Assembly: GCA_013306675.1 (NCBI GenBank)
Contig: JABLUY010000008.1
Coordinates: 62,001-126,000, forward strand
Length of the DNA stretch: 64,000 nucleotides
Direction: 5' to 3'
Source: Thraustochytrium sp. TN22
Lineage: Eukaryota > Sar > Bigyra > Thraustochytrida > Thraustochytriidae
Under the pieces are notes generated by a model. The model ran no database searches and was not told where the DNA came from. It saw nothing but the letters and a program-made list of their open reading frames with translations. Made by a program: the position numbers and the translations under genes. Position 1 is the first letter of the stretch. Every line of letters starts with the position of its first letter. Below, piece by piece: positions 39,719 through 50,184 of the stretch.

Positions 39719-41086
39719 TTAAAAGCCGAGGCCGGGCATGGGGAAAGGGTTGGCGAAGGCGTGCACGTCCTCCTTGAGCTGGTCAAGGTCGGCGTTGCCG
39801 TCAAGGCCAGCCTTGAAGTCCTTGAGGGACTTGCCGCGCTCCTCCTGGATCTTCAGGGCGATCTGGACGGCGCGGTGCAGGAACTCGGCGACCTTCTCGA
39901 AGTCGGCCTCGCTGAAGCCACGCGTGGTGAGCGCGGGCGTGCCGAGGCGGACGCCACCGGGCGAGAGCGCGGACTTGTCGCCAGGCACGGCGTTCTTGTT
40001 GACGGTGATGTGGCAGCGATCGCAGAGAGTCTCGATCTTGGAGCCCGTAATGTCCTGCGGGCGCAGGTCCCAGAGGAGCAGGTGGTTGTCCGTGCCGCCG
40101 GTGGCGAGCTTGTAGCCGTGCTTGACCAGCGCGGCGCCGAGCGCCTGCGCGTTCTTGCGCACCTGCGAGGCGTAGGTCTTGAACTCGGGGCTCATGACCT
40201 CCTTGAGCTGGGTAGCGATGGCGCCGATGGCGTTCTCGTGCGGGCCGCCCTGCAGGCCGGGGAAGACAGCCTGGTCGATCTTGGGGCCGAAGTTGCGCTC
40301 GTCCTTCTTGTAGAAGATCATGGCGGCGCGCGGGCCGCGGAGCGACTTGTGCGTGGTGGTGGTGACGATGTCGGCGTACTCGAACGGGCTGGCGGCCTCC
40401 TCGGTGGCAACAAGGCCGGAGATGTGCGCCATGTCGCAGAGCAGCAGCGCGCCATTCTCGTCGGCGATCTCGCGGAAGCGCTTGTAGTCCCACTCGCGCG
40501 GGTACGCGGAGCCGCCGCAGATGATGAGCGCCGGCTTGTAGGTGCGCGCCAGGTCGGCCAGGCGGTCAAAGTCGATCAGACCGGTCTCCGGGTGCACAGT
40601 GTACGGCAGGCTCTCAAAGTACACCGAGGTGGCCGAGATGGCCTTGCGCTCGCCCGACTTCTTATCCAGCGTGTAGAAGCCGTGCGTCAGGTGGCCGCCC
40701 GAGGGCAGGTCGAGGCCCATGATGCGGTCGTGCGGCCGCAGCACCGCCGTGAAGGCCGCGAAGTTCGCCGGCGAGCCCGAGTACGGCGCCACGTTCACGC
40801 CCCACTTGTCCTCCTCCAGGCGGTACGCCTTGAGCGCGCGGGTCATGCACATGGTCTCCACCTGATCGATGATCTGGTTGCCGCCGTAGTACCGCTTGCC
40901 CGGCATGCCCTCGGCGTACTTGTTCGTCAGGCAGCTGCCCAGCACCTCCATCACGGCCGTCGACGTGAAGTTCTCGCTCGCGATGAGCTCCAGGCCGCCG
41001 CGCTGCCGCTCGCGCTCCTGCTCGATGAGCGCATACAGCTCCGGATCATGCTCCTGGAGCGCCTTCTGGCCCGGCAGCTGCGCCAT
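39719..41086 (-). CDS. serine hydroxymethyltransferase, probably cytosolic
   Basis: A 455-aa PLP enzyme interconverting serine plus tetrahydrofolate with glycine plus 5,10-methylene-tetrahydrofolate. The PLP lysine is Lys247 in [17 protein letters not shown], the family signature. Also present are LIASENFTS (35-42), [25 protein letters not shown] (98-110), SGGHLTHG and [11 protein letters not shown], where the Asp holds the PLP ring. The length equals cytosolic SHMTs, and no mitochondrial presequence is seen after the chosen ATG ([16 protein letters not shown], aligned with family N-termini). The frame is open well upstream, but that part is Arg/Pro/Ser-rich leader. Codon bias is strong, as for acetyl-CoA synthetase. 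Confidence 0.97.
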   Translation of the reverse strand: MAQLPGQKALQEHDPELYALIEQERERQRGGLELIASENFTSTAVMEVLGSCLTNKYAEGMPGKRYYGGNQIIDQVETMCMTRALKAYRLEEDKWGVNVAPYSGSPANFAAFTAVLRPHDRIMGLDLPSGGHLTHGFYTLDKKSGERKAISATSVYFESLPYTVHPETGLIDFDRLADLARTYKPALIICGGSAYPREWDYKRFREIADENGALLLCDMAHISGLVATEEAASPFEYADIVTTTTHKSLRGPRAAMIFYKKDERNFGPKIDQAVFPGLQGGPHENAIGAIATQLKEVMSPEFKTYASQVRKNAQALGAALVKHGYKLATGGTDNHLLLWDLRPQDITGSKIETLCDRCHITVNKNAVPGDKSALSPGGVRLGTPALTTRGFSEADFEKVAEFLHRAVQIALKIQEERGKSLKDFKAGLDGNADLDQLKEDVHAFANPFPMPGLGF

Positions 41087-42777
41087 CTTCCCTCTCGCCG
41101 CTCGCGCCGCTTCTCCGCTCCTCGCGCCGCCTGCCCGCCGCTGCTCGCCGCTGCTCGCCGCCCGCTCGCTCGCCTGCCCCGATCCGGACGACCGACAGGT
41201 GGATTCGCGTTTGCTCGCGCCGCTCGGCCGGCATCTTCTTGCCCGCCTTACCTGCGCGCGCGGAGCCACCGACTCCTTTCCGGACGCCGCCCACCGTTTC
41301 GGACGCGTCCCACGACCGCCGCGGTCCCGCCTTTTGGGATTCGGACGCGCCGCGCGGCGTTTAGGACGGGGAGACCACCGTGCCCGGCGCACCGCTCCGG
41401 CATCGATGCGCTCGGCGCCGACCAACGACGGCCACCAGCCTGCCAGGCGCCAGCCAGCCTGCACGGGGAGCCACGCGGCTGGCGCTCGGGACCTCGAGTC
41501 CAAGCAGCTAGCTAGGAGCCCTGGCGCTGCAGCCAGGCTGCGAAATGATGGACGCGACGCTAGCTTGGCGTCGTCCTCGGACTCCGGGCGCGGCTGTGCG
41601 CGTCGCGCAGAGGACACACGGCGGTCGGGCCTCGACGCCGCCACTGAAGGCTGCGAGCACGGGGCTTCGAAGCGCGAACCGGGACAACGGCCGCCGCCGT
41701 TGGCGGGGGCCTGATGCCGCTGCGCGGAGCGCTGGCCTGCACAGAAGCAGTCAGCAAGGCTTTCGCAAACGGCCTTGCTGGGAGCCTCGCTCACTGTCAG
41801 TCCAGGACTCTCAGGCTGGAGGGCCTAGCTAGCGCTGGCCGCTCGGAGGACGCCAAGTGCTCATTGATCGCCGACGCCGCGAAGTCGCTCGGATTTTTCG
41901 CGCTGCACGAGGAATCGGTGGGACCACCGACAGCACCCCCCTGCTCGCGTCGCTGCGTCAAATACTAGCGTTCCGGCTGACCGTGGCTGCCTCTTTCGTC
42001 GACTGTGCCCAGCCCGCCCCAGGGACTTCATGTCAGCAGACTCGGCAACAAGAGTGACGGCAGCGCGGTGCTAAGCAGGCCCGTGAGAGACCCAGCAGAG
42101 CCTCTGATGGCAAGGAAAGCAAGCGAAACGAAGCAGGGTAAACTTGCCCGCGTCGAGAGCTGAGGCTGCATCGACCTGGCCGCACGAATCAGCCGAGCAC
42201 GGTCGCCTGCCTCGACACACCTTTGCCATGGCACGAGGCCTCAACGCTTTCACGCCAACCACCTCAAGCCCGCGACGGAGAACGAGGTCCCGCAAACTTC
42301 ACAGAGGTCACAAGAAACTCAAGACTCCAAGGAGCTTCGGCACGCGCCACTCGCCACGCATACTCCACAGTGTCCGCACCTCAAAGGGAAATCGCGACAA
42401 ACCAGCACCCACTTGCATTCTGAAGAGACCAGCTCTACCAGCCCTGCCAGTGGCTGTGCGTGCAGCAAGGCGGCCTGCTCGCTCTGCTGCTCTGCTCTCT
42501 GCTCTCGCGACACGCCAAAGATGAAAAAGGCCCAACTCAGTTGAGGCTCTTCTAGCTAGCTCTAGCTACCTGCAGCTGCTCGGCGAGCTTGCCGCAATCC
42601 TTGTCCGCGCGGCGGCCACGGGGCGGCGGCGGCCGCGCGGCGCCGGCGCCCACACGATCAGGCGCCGCGCAGCTACTCGGACGAGGCCCTTCCACCCACG
42701 CCCACTCTGGGCCTCCCTCACCGCTTGCTTGCTTCTCTGGTTACGGCCGGTGGCATCCGAAGCCACCGCTGGCCACC
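41087..42777. promoter_or_regulatory. divergent intergenic region, SHMT and TIR-STAND-LRR genes
   Basis: About 1.7 kb between divergent starts. It contains AGCTAGCT-type clusters at 41504-41515, 41825-41834 and 42551-42570. Several 60-130-codon frames overlap each other and show no domain. The ATG of the right-hand gene sits in a strong initiation context (GCCACCATGG). Confidence 0.45.
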
Positions 42778-43343
42778 ATGGCCACCGCGACAAGCTCGGG
42801 CGCCGCGCAGGCGGGGCAGAGCGGCAGCGCAGTGCAGGTAGAAAGCGGCGAGTCGATCGTGATAAGGGTCTTCCCGTCGTACAAGTGGGGTGTCGATGGA
42901 GAAGGGCGCGACAACAATCACCGGATGGACAAGATCTACGACTGGTTCGTCGCGCATCCCGAAGAGGGCATCGTGTTCAGGCTCGACCGAAAGAACTGTA
43001 GGGGAGACATCGTCACGTGGATGATGACAGAGATCGAGGAGTGCCACTGCTTCCTTGTGGTACTCAGTAAGCCCTACTATGACGTAGTCAACGGCAGAGA
43101 TCTGCGTGACAACGCTGCCAGGGAGTTCGAGTACGCCGGGGACGTTGCCTCTTCCCGCGCTGCGCTGGCAATGGACAGGCACGTCCCAATTCCGTTAGGA
43201 AGAGGTCCTATACGATGGTATCTCGGCAACATACTCATCCGGAGGCATTTCTCTGATGATCGTGAGACCATGGATGCGGTGATGAGACGTCTCGCGGATG
43301 ATATTAGGCACCATGTCACCACGGCCCGCGAGCGCGACTTTGG

Positions 43344-43376
<33 letters not shown>

Positions 43377-43383
43377 TGGTGGT

Positions 43384-43414
<31 letters not shown>

Positions 43415-46160
43415 ATCGCGTCTCAACGAGCACTACGCAGCCTGGCCCTGAACTGAGCTCCACGGGATCCGCGACACGCGCCGGGGCGTTTGCAGCTGTT
43501 TGGTCTTGGGTCTGGAACAAGGTCTCATCGATGCTGCCCGGCGTGCGCTCCAACATGGTGCAACAGGCTGCCAAATCCATCCAAGCTGGCTTTGAAATCG
43601 GCGCAAGGATCATCTTGCTCACGGCGCCTTCGGGCTATGGTCTCTCCAGTCTCGCGGCCTGCCTCTGGGCTTTGTCTGGCGACGGTCCTGCACCAAAAGG
43701 CGCTCTCGAGCTGCTTCCATCGCTGAAGGCGAAGACACGCCTCGGCATCAAGGCTGCCTTTTTTTCGCACCCGACTTTCCAGACGGTTGCCACCTCGCTT
43801 CCTGCTTCTGCTCACTCGCACAGCAACTCCGTAGGACGGTTCCAGCGCTGGCTCCCGCGCTTAGCACAGCGCTGGAGCGTAAGGCAGCGGTCGACTCGAC
43901 ATCTGTGCACATGCTCAAGGTGCAGTTCATGGATCTGATTGTGACTCCGTGCGCTGCCCTCCAGCAGCCTCCGAAGAAGCCCGTGGTTCTCATGCTGGGA
44001 TCGGTGGCCGCCCTCGGCGCTGACGAGCACGATGCGCTCGCCGAGATCTTATTCGAGTGCCTTTCACAGGCTCCACCCTGGCTGCGCTTGGTCATTGCGT
44101 CAAGCAGTGAGCGCGCCCTGAAACCGCCGAAGCAATCATCTTTGGCCGCGCACGTCATCGCTCTGGACTGCGCGGCTCCAGCCCACCTACTCGATGTGGA
44201 GGTCTTCGCCCGGAGTACGCTGCAGCAGTTCATGGCCAACACGACGGAGCTGGAAAAGGCTCTGCCGTCCGTGCTGGAGCGATCGCGGGGTAGCCTCCTG
44301 TACTGCAGCGTCCTGACCCAGCTCCTACACGAAGAGGCCGAGAAAGGTCGTCTGACTTCTGGGGATCTCGTCGCTCTGCTGCCTCAGGGCCTGGACGGCA
44401 TGTTTGTGACTTCGTTCAAATCTTTGCTCGCCGCCCAGGGAGAGCAGAGCAACGGGCCTGATTACGAGGCTCTCCTGGAGGCCATGTGTGCGGCCAAGGA
44501 GTCGCTGCCCTTGCACGTTGCTCTGAAATTGCTCGGTATCGATCAGACGGGCGTTTCGACATTCGTAAGCCGCGGGGCGCGGCTGCTCCACATCTACCGA
44601 ACAGTCAGGTTCCGCCACCACTCGATGGCGTTGTTCCTGCAAGATTCCTCTCGCGCCGGCCCGGAGCTTTCGGTGCAGGTTGCGCGTGGGCACGCCCGCC
44701 TCGCCGTTCTTCTCGAAACGCTGGCAGGGGACAAAGATGAGTATGCTGTCAGGCATCTTCGTCACCACCACGAGAACAGTCGCGCGGACGTCCGCGCGGC
44801 GCTCATAGCCCGAGTCAAGATGGACGATGCGCAAAAGACGACGAGTCTCCTCCTCGGCGCCTTCCATTCCGCTTTCGCAGGCCTCTCCGTGCTCGATCTG
44901 CGCGGTCTCAGGCTCGACGATCAAGCGCTGCAGCTGTTTGAGCCGAGCCTGTACGCGCTTCAGCAGCTCGCCAAGCTAGATCTGGGCGACAATCACATCT
45001 GCGACGAGGGCGCAGAACGCGTGGGCCGAGCCATCATCGAGAATGCGCAACTCTGCAGCGCCCTGGTGGAGCTTCGTCTCAACAACAACAAGATTGGCGA
45101 GCGCGGGGCATGCGCCTTTGCCAAGCTCCTTCGCCACAAAGGCAACTTCGAGCTCTTGGATCTCGGGAGCAACCCGATCACTCCGGCCGGCGCAGCGGCC
45201 CTGATCAAAGCTGCATTGCTGGGTCGCCCGGCGCGGCTTGTGCTCGTCGACTGCGGTCTGGACATTCGCTCTCTGGACCAAATCGCAGCCGTCCTGAGGG
45301 CCGAAGAGAGCCCTGTGGACGCACACGCGTTTGAGGCGCATCCCCATGTCCGCGAAGGCTTCGGCTCGCTTACTGGGGCTCAGTTTGACCGGAGGGTCAA
45401 AGTCGACTTCAAGGGAAACCACTTCGACAACCTCACCTTACCTAACTCTTTCCGAGCTGCGGCTATGCGCTTCGTCTCGTTTTGTGAGTTTGACTGCAAG
45501 TCAGCTGACGAGGAAATCCTGGACCCTTTCTCAACAGGCGCCTCGTTGAGGTCGCGCCGCCCGGAGGCTTCATCTGGAAGAGAGTTTCTCGAAATGATGA
45601 GTCGTTGGCCGCTCGTACTGAATGAACCCCTCTCTGCAACGGCGCCTGGGATGGTCGCCAGACCGTGGGCTGCTGACCTCGCGGCGGCCATTTCGAAGCG
45701 GAGACTCGACGAGTCCACGCAAAGGAACCTAAGGCCGGTCCACGTGCGCTTCGTTGAGATTGCGCATCTTCCAGAACTCACTGCGATGCCCTTCGAGGTG
45801 GGCACTGCGCTTTTGAGTGCGAACGCGCTGCTGGTTTTCCGCGCGGGTGATCGCAGATTCCTGGATGCTAATTTGCGGGAGATCGAGCGGCGCCACAGCA
45901 AACTCGTAACCATACCGGTGGAGTATGACGGGATGGAGCTCTGCGCCGCGTGCATCCCGGGAGGCGAGCCAGAGGTCGCTGCAGAGAGCATCTCGCGGAG
46001 GACAGTGGAGCAGGTCTCCTCAACGTCGGTGAAGACGGAGACTAGGCCCGAAGCCCTTCTCTCAAGCCCGTACAATGTTCAGGCAGGCTCGAAGAGGGAC
46101 GTTGGAGTCGACCGCGAGCGCTCGGAGAAGAATCCTGCCAAGCGCCCGAAGCGCACTTGA
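42778..46160 (+). CDS. TIR-STAND-LRR (NLR-like) protein, with one frame change
   Basis: The frame from ATG 42778 (MATATSSG) continues past 43785 but loses homology. A second frame carries it on to the TGA at 46160, giving about 1114 aa if 43786-43823 is a 38-nt GT-AG intron. Residues ~27-175 are TIR-like: VIRVFPSYKWG, a G-x-V-F-R-L-D strand, CHCFLVVLSKPYYD, then REFEYAG, whose Glu116 or Glu118 could be the NADase glutamate. A poly-Gly linker (~189-213) follows. The STAND/NACHT-like module has TAPSGYGLSSLA, where the P-loop Lys is Leu289, a Walker B-like KPVVLMLGSVAAL without Asp, and IASSSER. RNI-type leucine-rich repeats (LDLRGLRLDDQAL, LDLGDNHICDEGA, LRLNNNKIGERGA, LDLGSNPITPAGA) and a ~290-aa unassigned tail complete it. 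It is probably an immune-like or cell-death sensor (inference). Confidence 0.78.
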
Positions 46161-46333
46161 GATAAGTAACGATCAAGGCTTTTCAAAGTAGCATGTGTCA
46201 TTCCCGAAGTTCGATGGGCCGAGGCAGGCACGCCTAGTGTCACCGGAATCTCGTGCAACACTTCATTCGTCTCCTGGTCTGTTTATTTTCCTGACATCAT
46301 CGAGTCGCACCGCCTTTTCAAATGAGAAAGGCT

Positions 46334-48679
46334 TTACGGCGTTGCGATGCTGCAGAGCATTCGAGGCGGAGCGAGTCGATGCCTGGTGGGCGGTGTGTGG
46401 AAGCTGCGCACGAGGGCGTCTGCGCAGAGCTGCGAGACGTCCCGCGAGAGCTGCAGCGAGACAAAGTTGCCGTGTAGAGTGAGGTCGTGGAGGAGGCCGC
46501 GGTTGGCGACGCTGCGTAAGCATAGCGCGCCTAGTTCAGAGATGAAGTTGTCCGCGAGGAGCAGAGTTTTGAGTTGCGCGGCGTCTCGGTGGCGCAGCAC
46601 GGCGGATGCGAGGGCCAGGGCGCCGTCGTCGCCGATGCAGTTGTCACGAGCGTCAAGCTCATGTAGAACGTTCAGGAGACCTGCGAGCGCGCGTGCGCCG
46701 CGGTTGCCGATGCGGTTGCCCTCGAGACCGAGCGTGCGGACGTGGCGGCTTCCAGCGAGCGCGGCTGCGAGCGCCTCGCAGGCGGCATCGCCGAGACGCA
46801 TGTGCGCGAAATTCAGCGTGCGCAGCTTGGAGGCCTGCAGCGTGCGGGGCTGCAGCGCCCTGGCGAAGCGAATGTCGACCGGGACGGCGCTCTTAGCCGC
46901 CTTGCAAGCCTGCACGCTCAGCGTGCGCAGACTCTGCAGGTCGCCCTGCTCGAGGCGATCCCAGACCGCAGCGTCAAGCGTGGCCGGGTCCGCGGCGGCG
47001 CTGGAGAGGCCGAGCTCAGTAAGCTGGTTGCCGGCCGCGACGACCTCGTCCACGACCGATTTGGCCCTTGCAGGGTCCGTGCAATTCACGAGTGCCTGCA
47101 GCGTGCCGTGCCTGCTGGCGCCAGGAGGGGCGGGGAGTCTGGTCGCGGCGGCCTGCGCTGTGCTGCAAAGATGTCGTGCGCGCGTGGCGACGGAGTTCCA
47201 GCGGAGCAGGTCGCGCCGGTGGAAGCGGACGTCGCGAGAGCCTCGCTGGACGAGGCGACGACGCGCGATAGCCTGCAGGCGCGTGAGCGGCAGCTCGACA
47301 CACAAGTGAAAGCGCTCTTGGCGGCGTCGAAGAGCGAGGCGGCGCGCGAAGGACATGCGGATGGCCGCTTGGATCATGCGCGCCGCGCGGAACCAGGCTC
47401 GCCACAGAAGCGCCTGCTTGGCGATCACATGACCGCGCCAGACGCGCTGGATAGCCGTCGCTGCCCCTTGCCTGCGCCGGCGCTCTGCGCGGAGGCCACG
47501 GACCCTCTCACGTGCGCAGTGGCCCCGCACAACGCGCTGCATGTCCCGACTCGCGCACTCTCGTGCGTAGTGCGCTCGCGACTGCGCGCCGCGCCAGACG
47601 GCGGCGAGCCTTGAGAAGCCTTGGTGTGCCACGCGCGCTCTTGCCAGCGCGGCACTGCAGGTAGAGGCCCAGATCACGCGCGCCAAGTCCTGGATGGCGC
47701 GCGCGCGAAGACGATGGGCCTCGAGGCGGCCACGCATGACTCGCTGCATCTTTCTGCGGCGCACACGCGCCTGGACCTTGGCGACGATTCGATGCTCATA
47801 CTGAAGGTAGTTCCCCCAGCCGACCGGGTCCCAGCGGGCGAGCATGCGGCGCGAGCGTGCATCGAGCGGCGCGAGCTGGAAGGCGGTCTCGGCGGCCTGC
47901 ATGGCGTTGGCGTCGTCGCCGGTGAGCTTGTAGGCGGCCGCGAGGGCTCGCCAGAGCCGGGCGTCGGCCTGGGCCGCGGGAAAGTGGAGTCCACGCAGAG
48001 CGGCTTTGATGGCCAGCTGTATCTCGTCCACGGCCCAGCACGCCTCGACGAGCGCAAGCCAGGTGTCTGGGTCGTCGGCCCAGGCGCCGGCCGAGGTCTC
48101 GCCGCGGGGCCGCTTCTTGAAGGCCTCCCCGAAGGCCTCGTCCGCGTATGCGCGGTACGGACTGCGCCAGCGCACGCCCTGCGCCTCGCACAGGGCGCGG
48201 CCTTCCTGCAGCGCGGTGCCGACGAGCAGGAGAACGTCGCTCTCGTGCAGGCCAGCGCTCTCCGTGTCGTCGTCGGCCATGACCTCGAAGAGCAGTTCTA
48301 CGGCCGCATCGTGCTCTCCCGCTGTCCACGCCAGGCCCGCTCGTGTCAGCGCGACGCGCAGCACCGTCCGCGAGTCCGTCGCCAGCGCTTGTGCCTCCTT
48401 GAGCGCCGCTCTCGCCTCCCGCGCGCGGCCCTGGCACAGCAGCGCCTGCGCTAGGCGCCGCAGACCCAGCGCTCGTCGCGTCGCCCTCTGCCTCTGCGCC
48501 TTTCTTGTCGTCCTCTTGGCCTCCTCTTCTTTCCCGTCGCGGCACTCCTGCTCGAGCTGCTCCACGGCGCACTGCACGGCGTCCACGAGGGCCTCGTCCT
48601 CGTCTTCGTCCCCGTCCGTGTCCTCGCAGCGCGCCCTGTCCTTGCAGCTCTGCAGGAGCGCTCTGCCGAGCTGCGCCAT
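46334..48679 (-). CDS. TPR-, IQ- and LRR-containing protein
   Basis: A 781-aa protein from ATG 48679 (MAQLGRALL); another in-frame ATG at 48814 would add 45 Arg-rich residues. Part 1 (~35-330) has an acidic start and TPR-like helix pairs (ARAALKEAQAL, AYKLTGDDANAMQAAETAFQLAP). Part 2 (~340-560) has at least five IQ-like motifs, such as IQRVWRGHVIAKQ, MQRVVRGHCARERVRG and LQAIARRRLVQRG, which typically bind calmodulin. Part 3 (~620-760) is a set of RNI-type leucine-rich repeats (LRTLNFAHMRLGDAA, VRTLGLEGNRIGNRGA, LHELDARDNCIGDDGA, LKTLLLADNFISELGA). No catalytic domain is seen. Such combinations occur in cilium- or cytoskeleton-associated protist proteins (family knowledge); the exact role is unknown. 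It is convergent with the TIR-STAND-LRR gene, 173 bp apart. Confidence 0.75.
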   Translation of the reverse strand: MAQLGRALLQSCKDRARCEDTDGDEDEDEALVDAVQCAVEQLEQECRDGKEEEAKRTTRKAQRQRATRRALGLRRLAQALLCQGRAREARAALKEAQALATDSRTVLRVALTRAGLAWTAGEHDAAVELLFEVMADDDTESAGLHESDVLLLVGTALQEGRALCEAQGVRWRSPYRAYADEAFGEAFKKRPRGETSAGAWADDPDTWLALVEACWAVDEIQLAIKAALRGLHFPAAQADARLWRALAAAYKLTGDDANAMQAAETAFQLAPLDARSRRMLARWDPVGWGNYLQYEHRIVAKVQARVRRRKMQRVMRGRLEAHRLRARAIQDLARVIWASTCSAALARARVAHQGFSRLAAVWRGAQSRAHYARECASRDMQRVVRGHCARERVRGLRAERRRRQGAATAIQRVWRGHVIAKQALLWRAWFRAARMIQAAIRMSFARRLALRRRQERFHLCVELPLTRLQAIARRRLVQRGSRDVRFHRRDLLRWNSVATRARHLCSTAQAAATRLPAPPGASRHGTLQALVNCTDPARAKSVVDEVVAAGNQLTELGLSSAAADPATLDAAVWDRLEQGDLQSLRTLSVQACKAAKSAVPVDIRFARALQPRTLQASKLRTLNFAHMRLGDAACEALAAALAGSRHVRTLGLEGNRIGNRGARALAGLLNVLHELDARDNCIGDDGALALASAVLRHRDAAQLKTLLLADNFISELGALCLRSVANRGLLHDLTLHGNFVSLQLSRDVSQLCADALVRSFHTPPTRHRLAPPRMLCSIATP

Positions 48680-49204
48680 GCTGCCGGCCGGCGCGCGCTC
48701 TGCGTGCGCTCGGAGATCTGCGAGCTCGGGCTGGACGCGACGGACTCGGCGCTGGCGCGCCAGGAGTCGAGCGCCGCGCCGCGAGCGAGGCTGCGCGAGT
48801 CGCGCGAGTCCCATCGTCGAGGGCGAGTCCCCCGCGCCGCAGGGTGTGCGCCGCAAATGGGTTGCGCAGTTTGAGCCGGACCATCTGCAAGTCGAGTCGA
48901 GTCCGGGTCGAGTCTGTGTTTGCGTCAAGGTCAAGATTCTGCGCTTTTACAGCCCGGCGCGGCTCGGCCACGCCTCGGACGGCGCTCTCGCCGGCGTGTC
49001 CTGGGCTGGGCCCCGCCTGCCGGCCACGGGCGGTGAGGTGGGCGGGTCTTGCCGAGTCTTGGGCGGCTCGAGCGAGTTCCGATGGTGCGGCTGACTCATC
49101 CATCATCCTCGTCCTCCTCATGATGATGCGGACAGTAACGAGGAGGAGTTGAAGACGATGGCCGCGGCGGCAGCAGAGACGGTAAAGCGGCGCGCGCGGC
49201 AAGG
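48680..49204. promoter_or_regulatory. divergent intergenic region, TPR-IQ-LRR and VTT genes
   Basis: About 525 bp between divergent starts; it should hold both promoters. I see no gene or marked repeat, apart from a short CATCATCCTC...TCATGATGATG stretch near 49100-49130. Confidence 0.45.
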
Positions 49205-49981
49205 ATGAGCGCCAAGGTGGCGGTGGCGGCGGCGGCCGCGGTGGCGGCGGCCGCGGCCGGCGCGGCCTTCGTGCAGAGCGGCATGACGGTGCAGGAGGTG
49301 CTGGAATACGGCAAGGACCAGATGGACAACCTGGAGACGGTGCTCGTGGAGCTGGGGCCGGTGCGCGGCCCGCTGCTGCTCTTCGTGATCTACGTGACGT
49401 CGACGGTATTCATGCTGCCGCTGTGGGGCTTCCACATGACGACGGGATACGTGTACGGCACCTTCCGTGCGGCCATGCTCATCGCCACGACGCAGGCCCT
49501 CGCGGCCGGCGCCGCCTTTACCATGTCGCGCTACGCGGTGGGGCCGTACGTTCGTGACTTTCTGGTGCGCAAGTACGGCAAGAAGTTCTTCGCCATCGAC
49601 CGCGCCGTCAGCAGCGAGGGCCTCAAGATCACGCTGCTGCTTCGGCTCTCGCCGCTCATCCCCTTTGGCATGAACAACTACCTGTGCGGCATCACCCAGA
49701 TGAAGCTGTGGGAGTTCGTCGTGGGCACCTGGCTGGGCGTGCTGCCGGGCACCACGGCCTACTGCAACGTGGGCGAGCTGGGCAAGACGGCGCTGGACAA
49801 GGGCACGACGCCGCTGCAAAAGGCCGTCATGGGTCTCGGTCTCCTCGCCGCCCTCGCGGTCGTGAAGGTTCTCTCCGACATTAGCAGCAAGGCGCTCAAG
49901 GATGCCGGCATTGGCGACGAGGATGAAGCCGAGGCCGAGACCAAGGCCACGGCGGCCGGTGACTCAAAGAAGATAAACTAA
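49205..49981 (+). CDS. VTT (DedA/TVP38/TMEM41-type) membrane protein
   Basis: A 258-aa polytopic protein. An Ala-rich hydrophobic N-terminus (about 3-24) is followed by VTT-domain segments: GPLLLFVIYVTSTVFMLPLWGFHMTTGYVYG (two membrane-entering helices with the conserved P and G residues), then LLLRLSPLIPFGMNNYLCGIT (the R-x-S-P-x-x-P signature) and WLGVLPGTTAYCNVG (G-x-x-PGT-x-x-Y). A last hydrophobic helix (KAVMGLGLLAALAVVKVL) and a charged C-terminal tail complete it. VTT proteins such as TMEM41B and VMP1 act as lipid scramblases in the ER and Golgi and help autophagosome and lipid-droplet formation. The exact subfamily is uncertain. The start ATG is well placed and the length is typical. 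Confidence 0.9.
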   Translation: MSAKVAVAAAAAVAAAAAGAAFVQSGMTVQEVLEYGKDQMDNLETVLVELGPVRGPLLLFVIYVTSTVFMLPLWGFHMTTGYVYGTFRAAMLIATTQALAAGAAFTMSRYAVGPYVRDFLVRKYGKKFFAIDRAVSSEGLKITLLLRLSPLIPFGMNNYLCGITQMKLWEFVVGTWLGVLPGTTAYCNVGELGKTALDKGTTPLQKAVMGLGLLAALAVVKVLSDISSKALKDAGIGDEDEAEAETKATAAGDSKKIN

Positions 49982-50029
49982 GTTGGTGGACGAGATGAAC
50001 ACGTTGAATGCGCGCGTGCGTACGCGCGC

Positions 50030-50135
50030 TCGCTCGCTCGCTCGCTCGCTCGAAAAAGACTTGCGCATGTCTTCCAACTAAGAAGACCATTGAACATGTG
50101 TGTATGCGCGCTCTCCAAAGACTTGCGCTTGTCTT
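50030..50135. repeat. (GCTC)n tract and a duplicated hairpin between convergent genes
   Basis: A (GCTC)n run at about 50030-50052 is followed by two near-identical 18-bp inverted repeats, AAGAC-TTGCGC(A/T)T-GTCTT, at 50056-50073 and 50118-50135. They lie in the 204-bp gap between the convergent VTT and FYVE-EHD genes, so each would be in a 3' UTR. Confidence 0.75.
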
Positions 50136-50184
50136 CTACTACTACTTTAGTTGGTACCAGACACTATTTGTGTCCGCTATGAAA

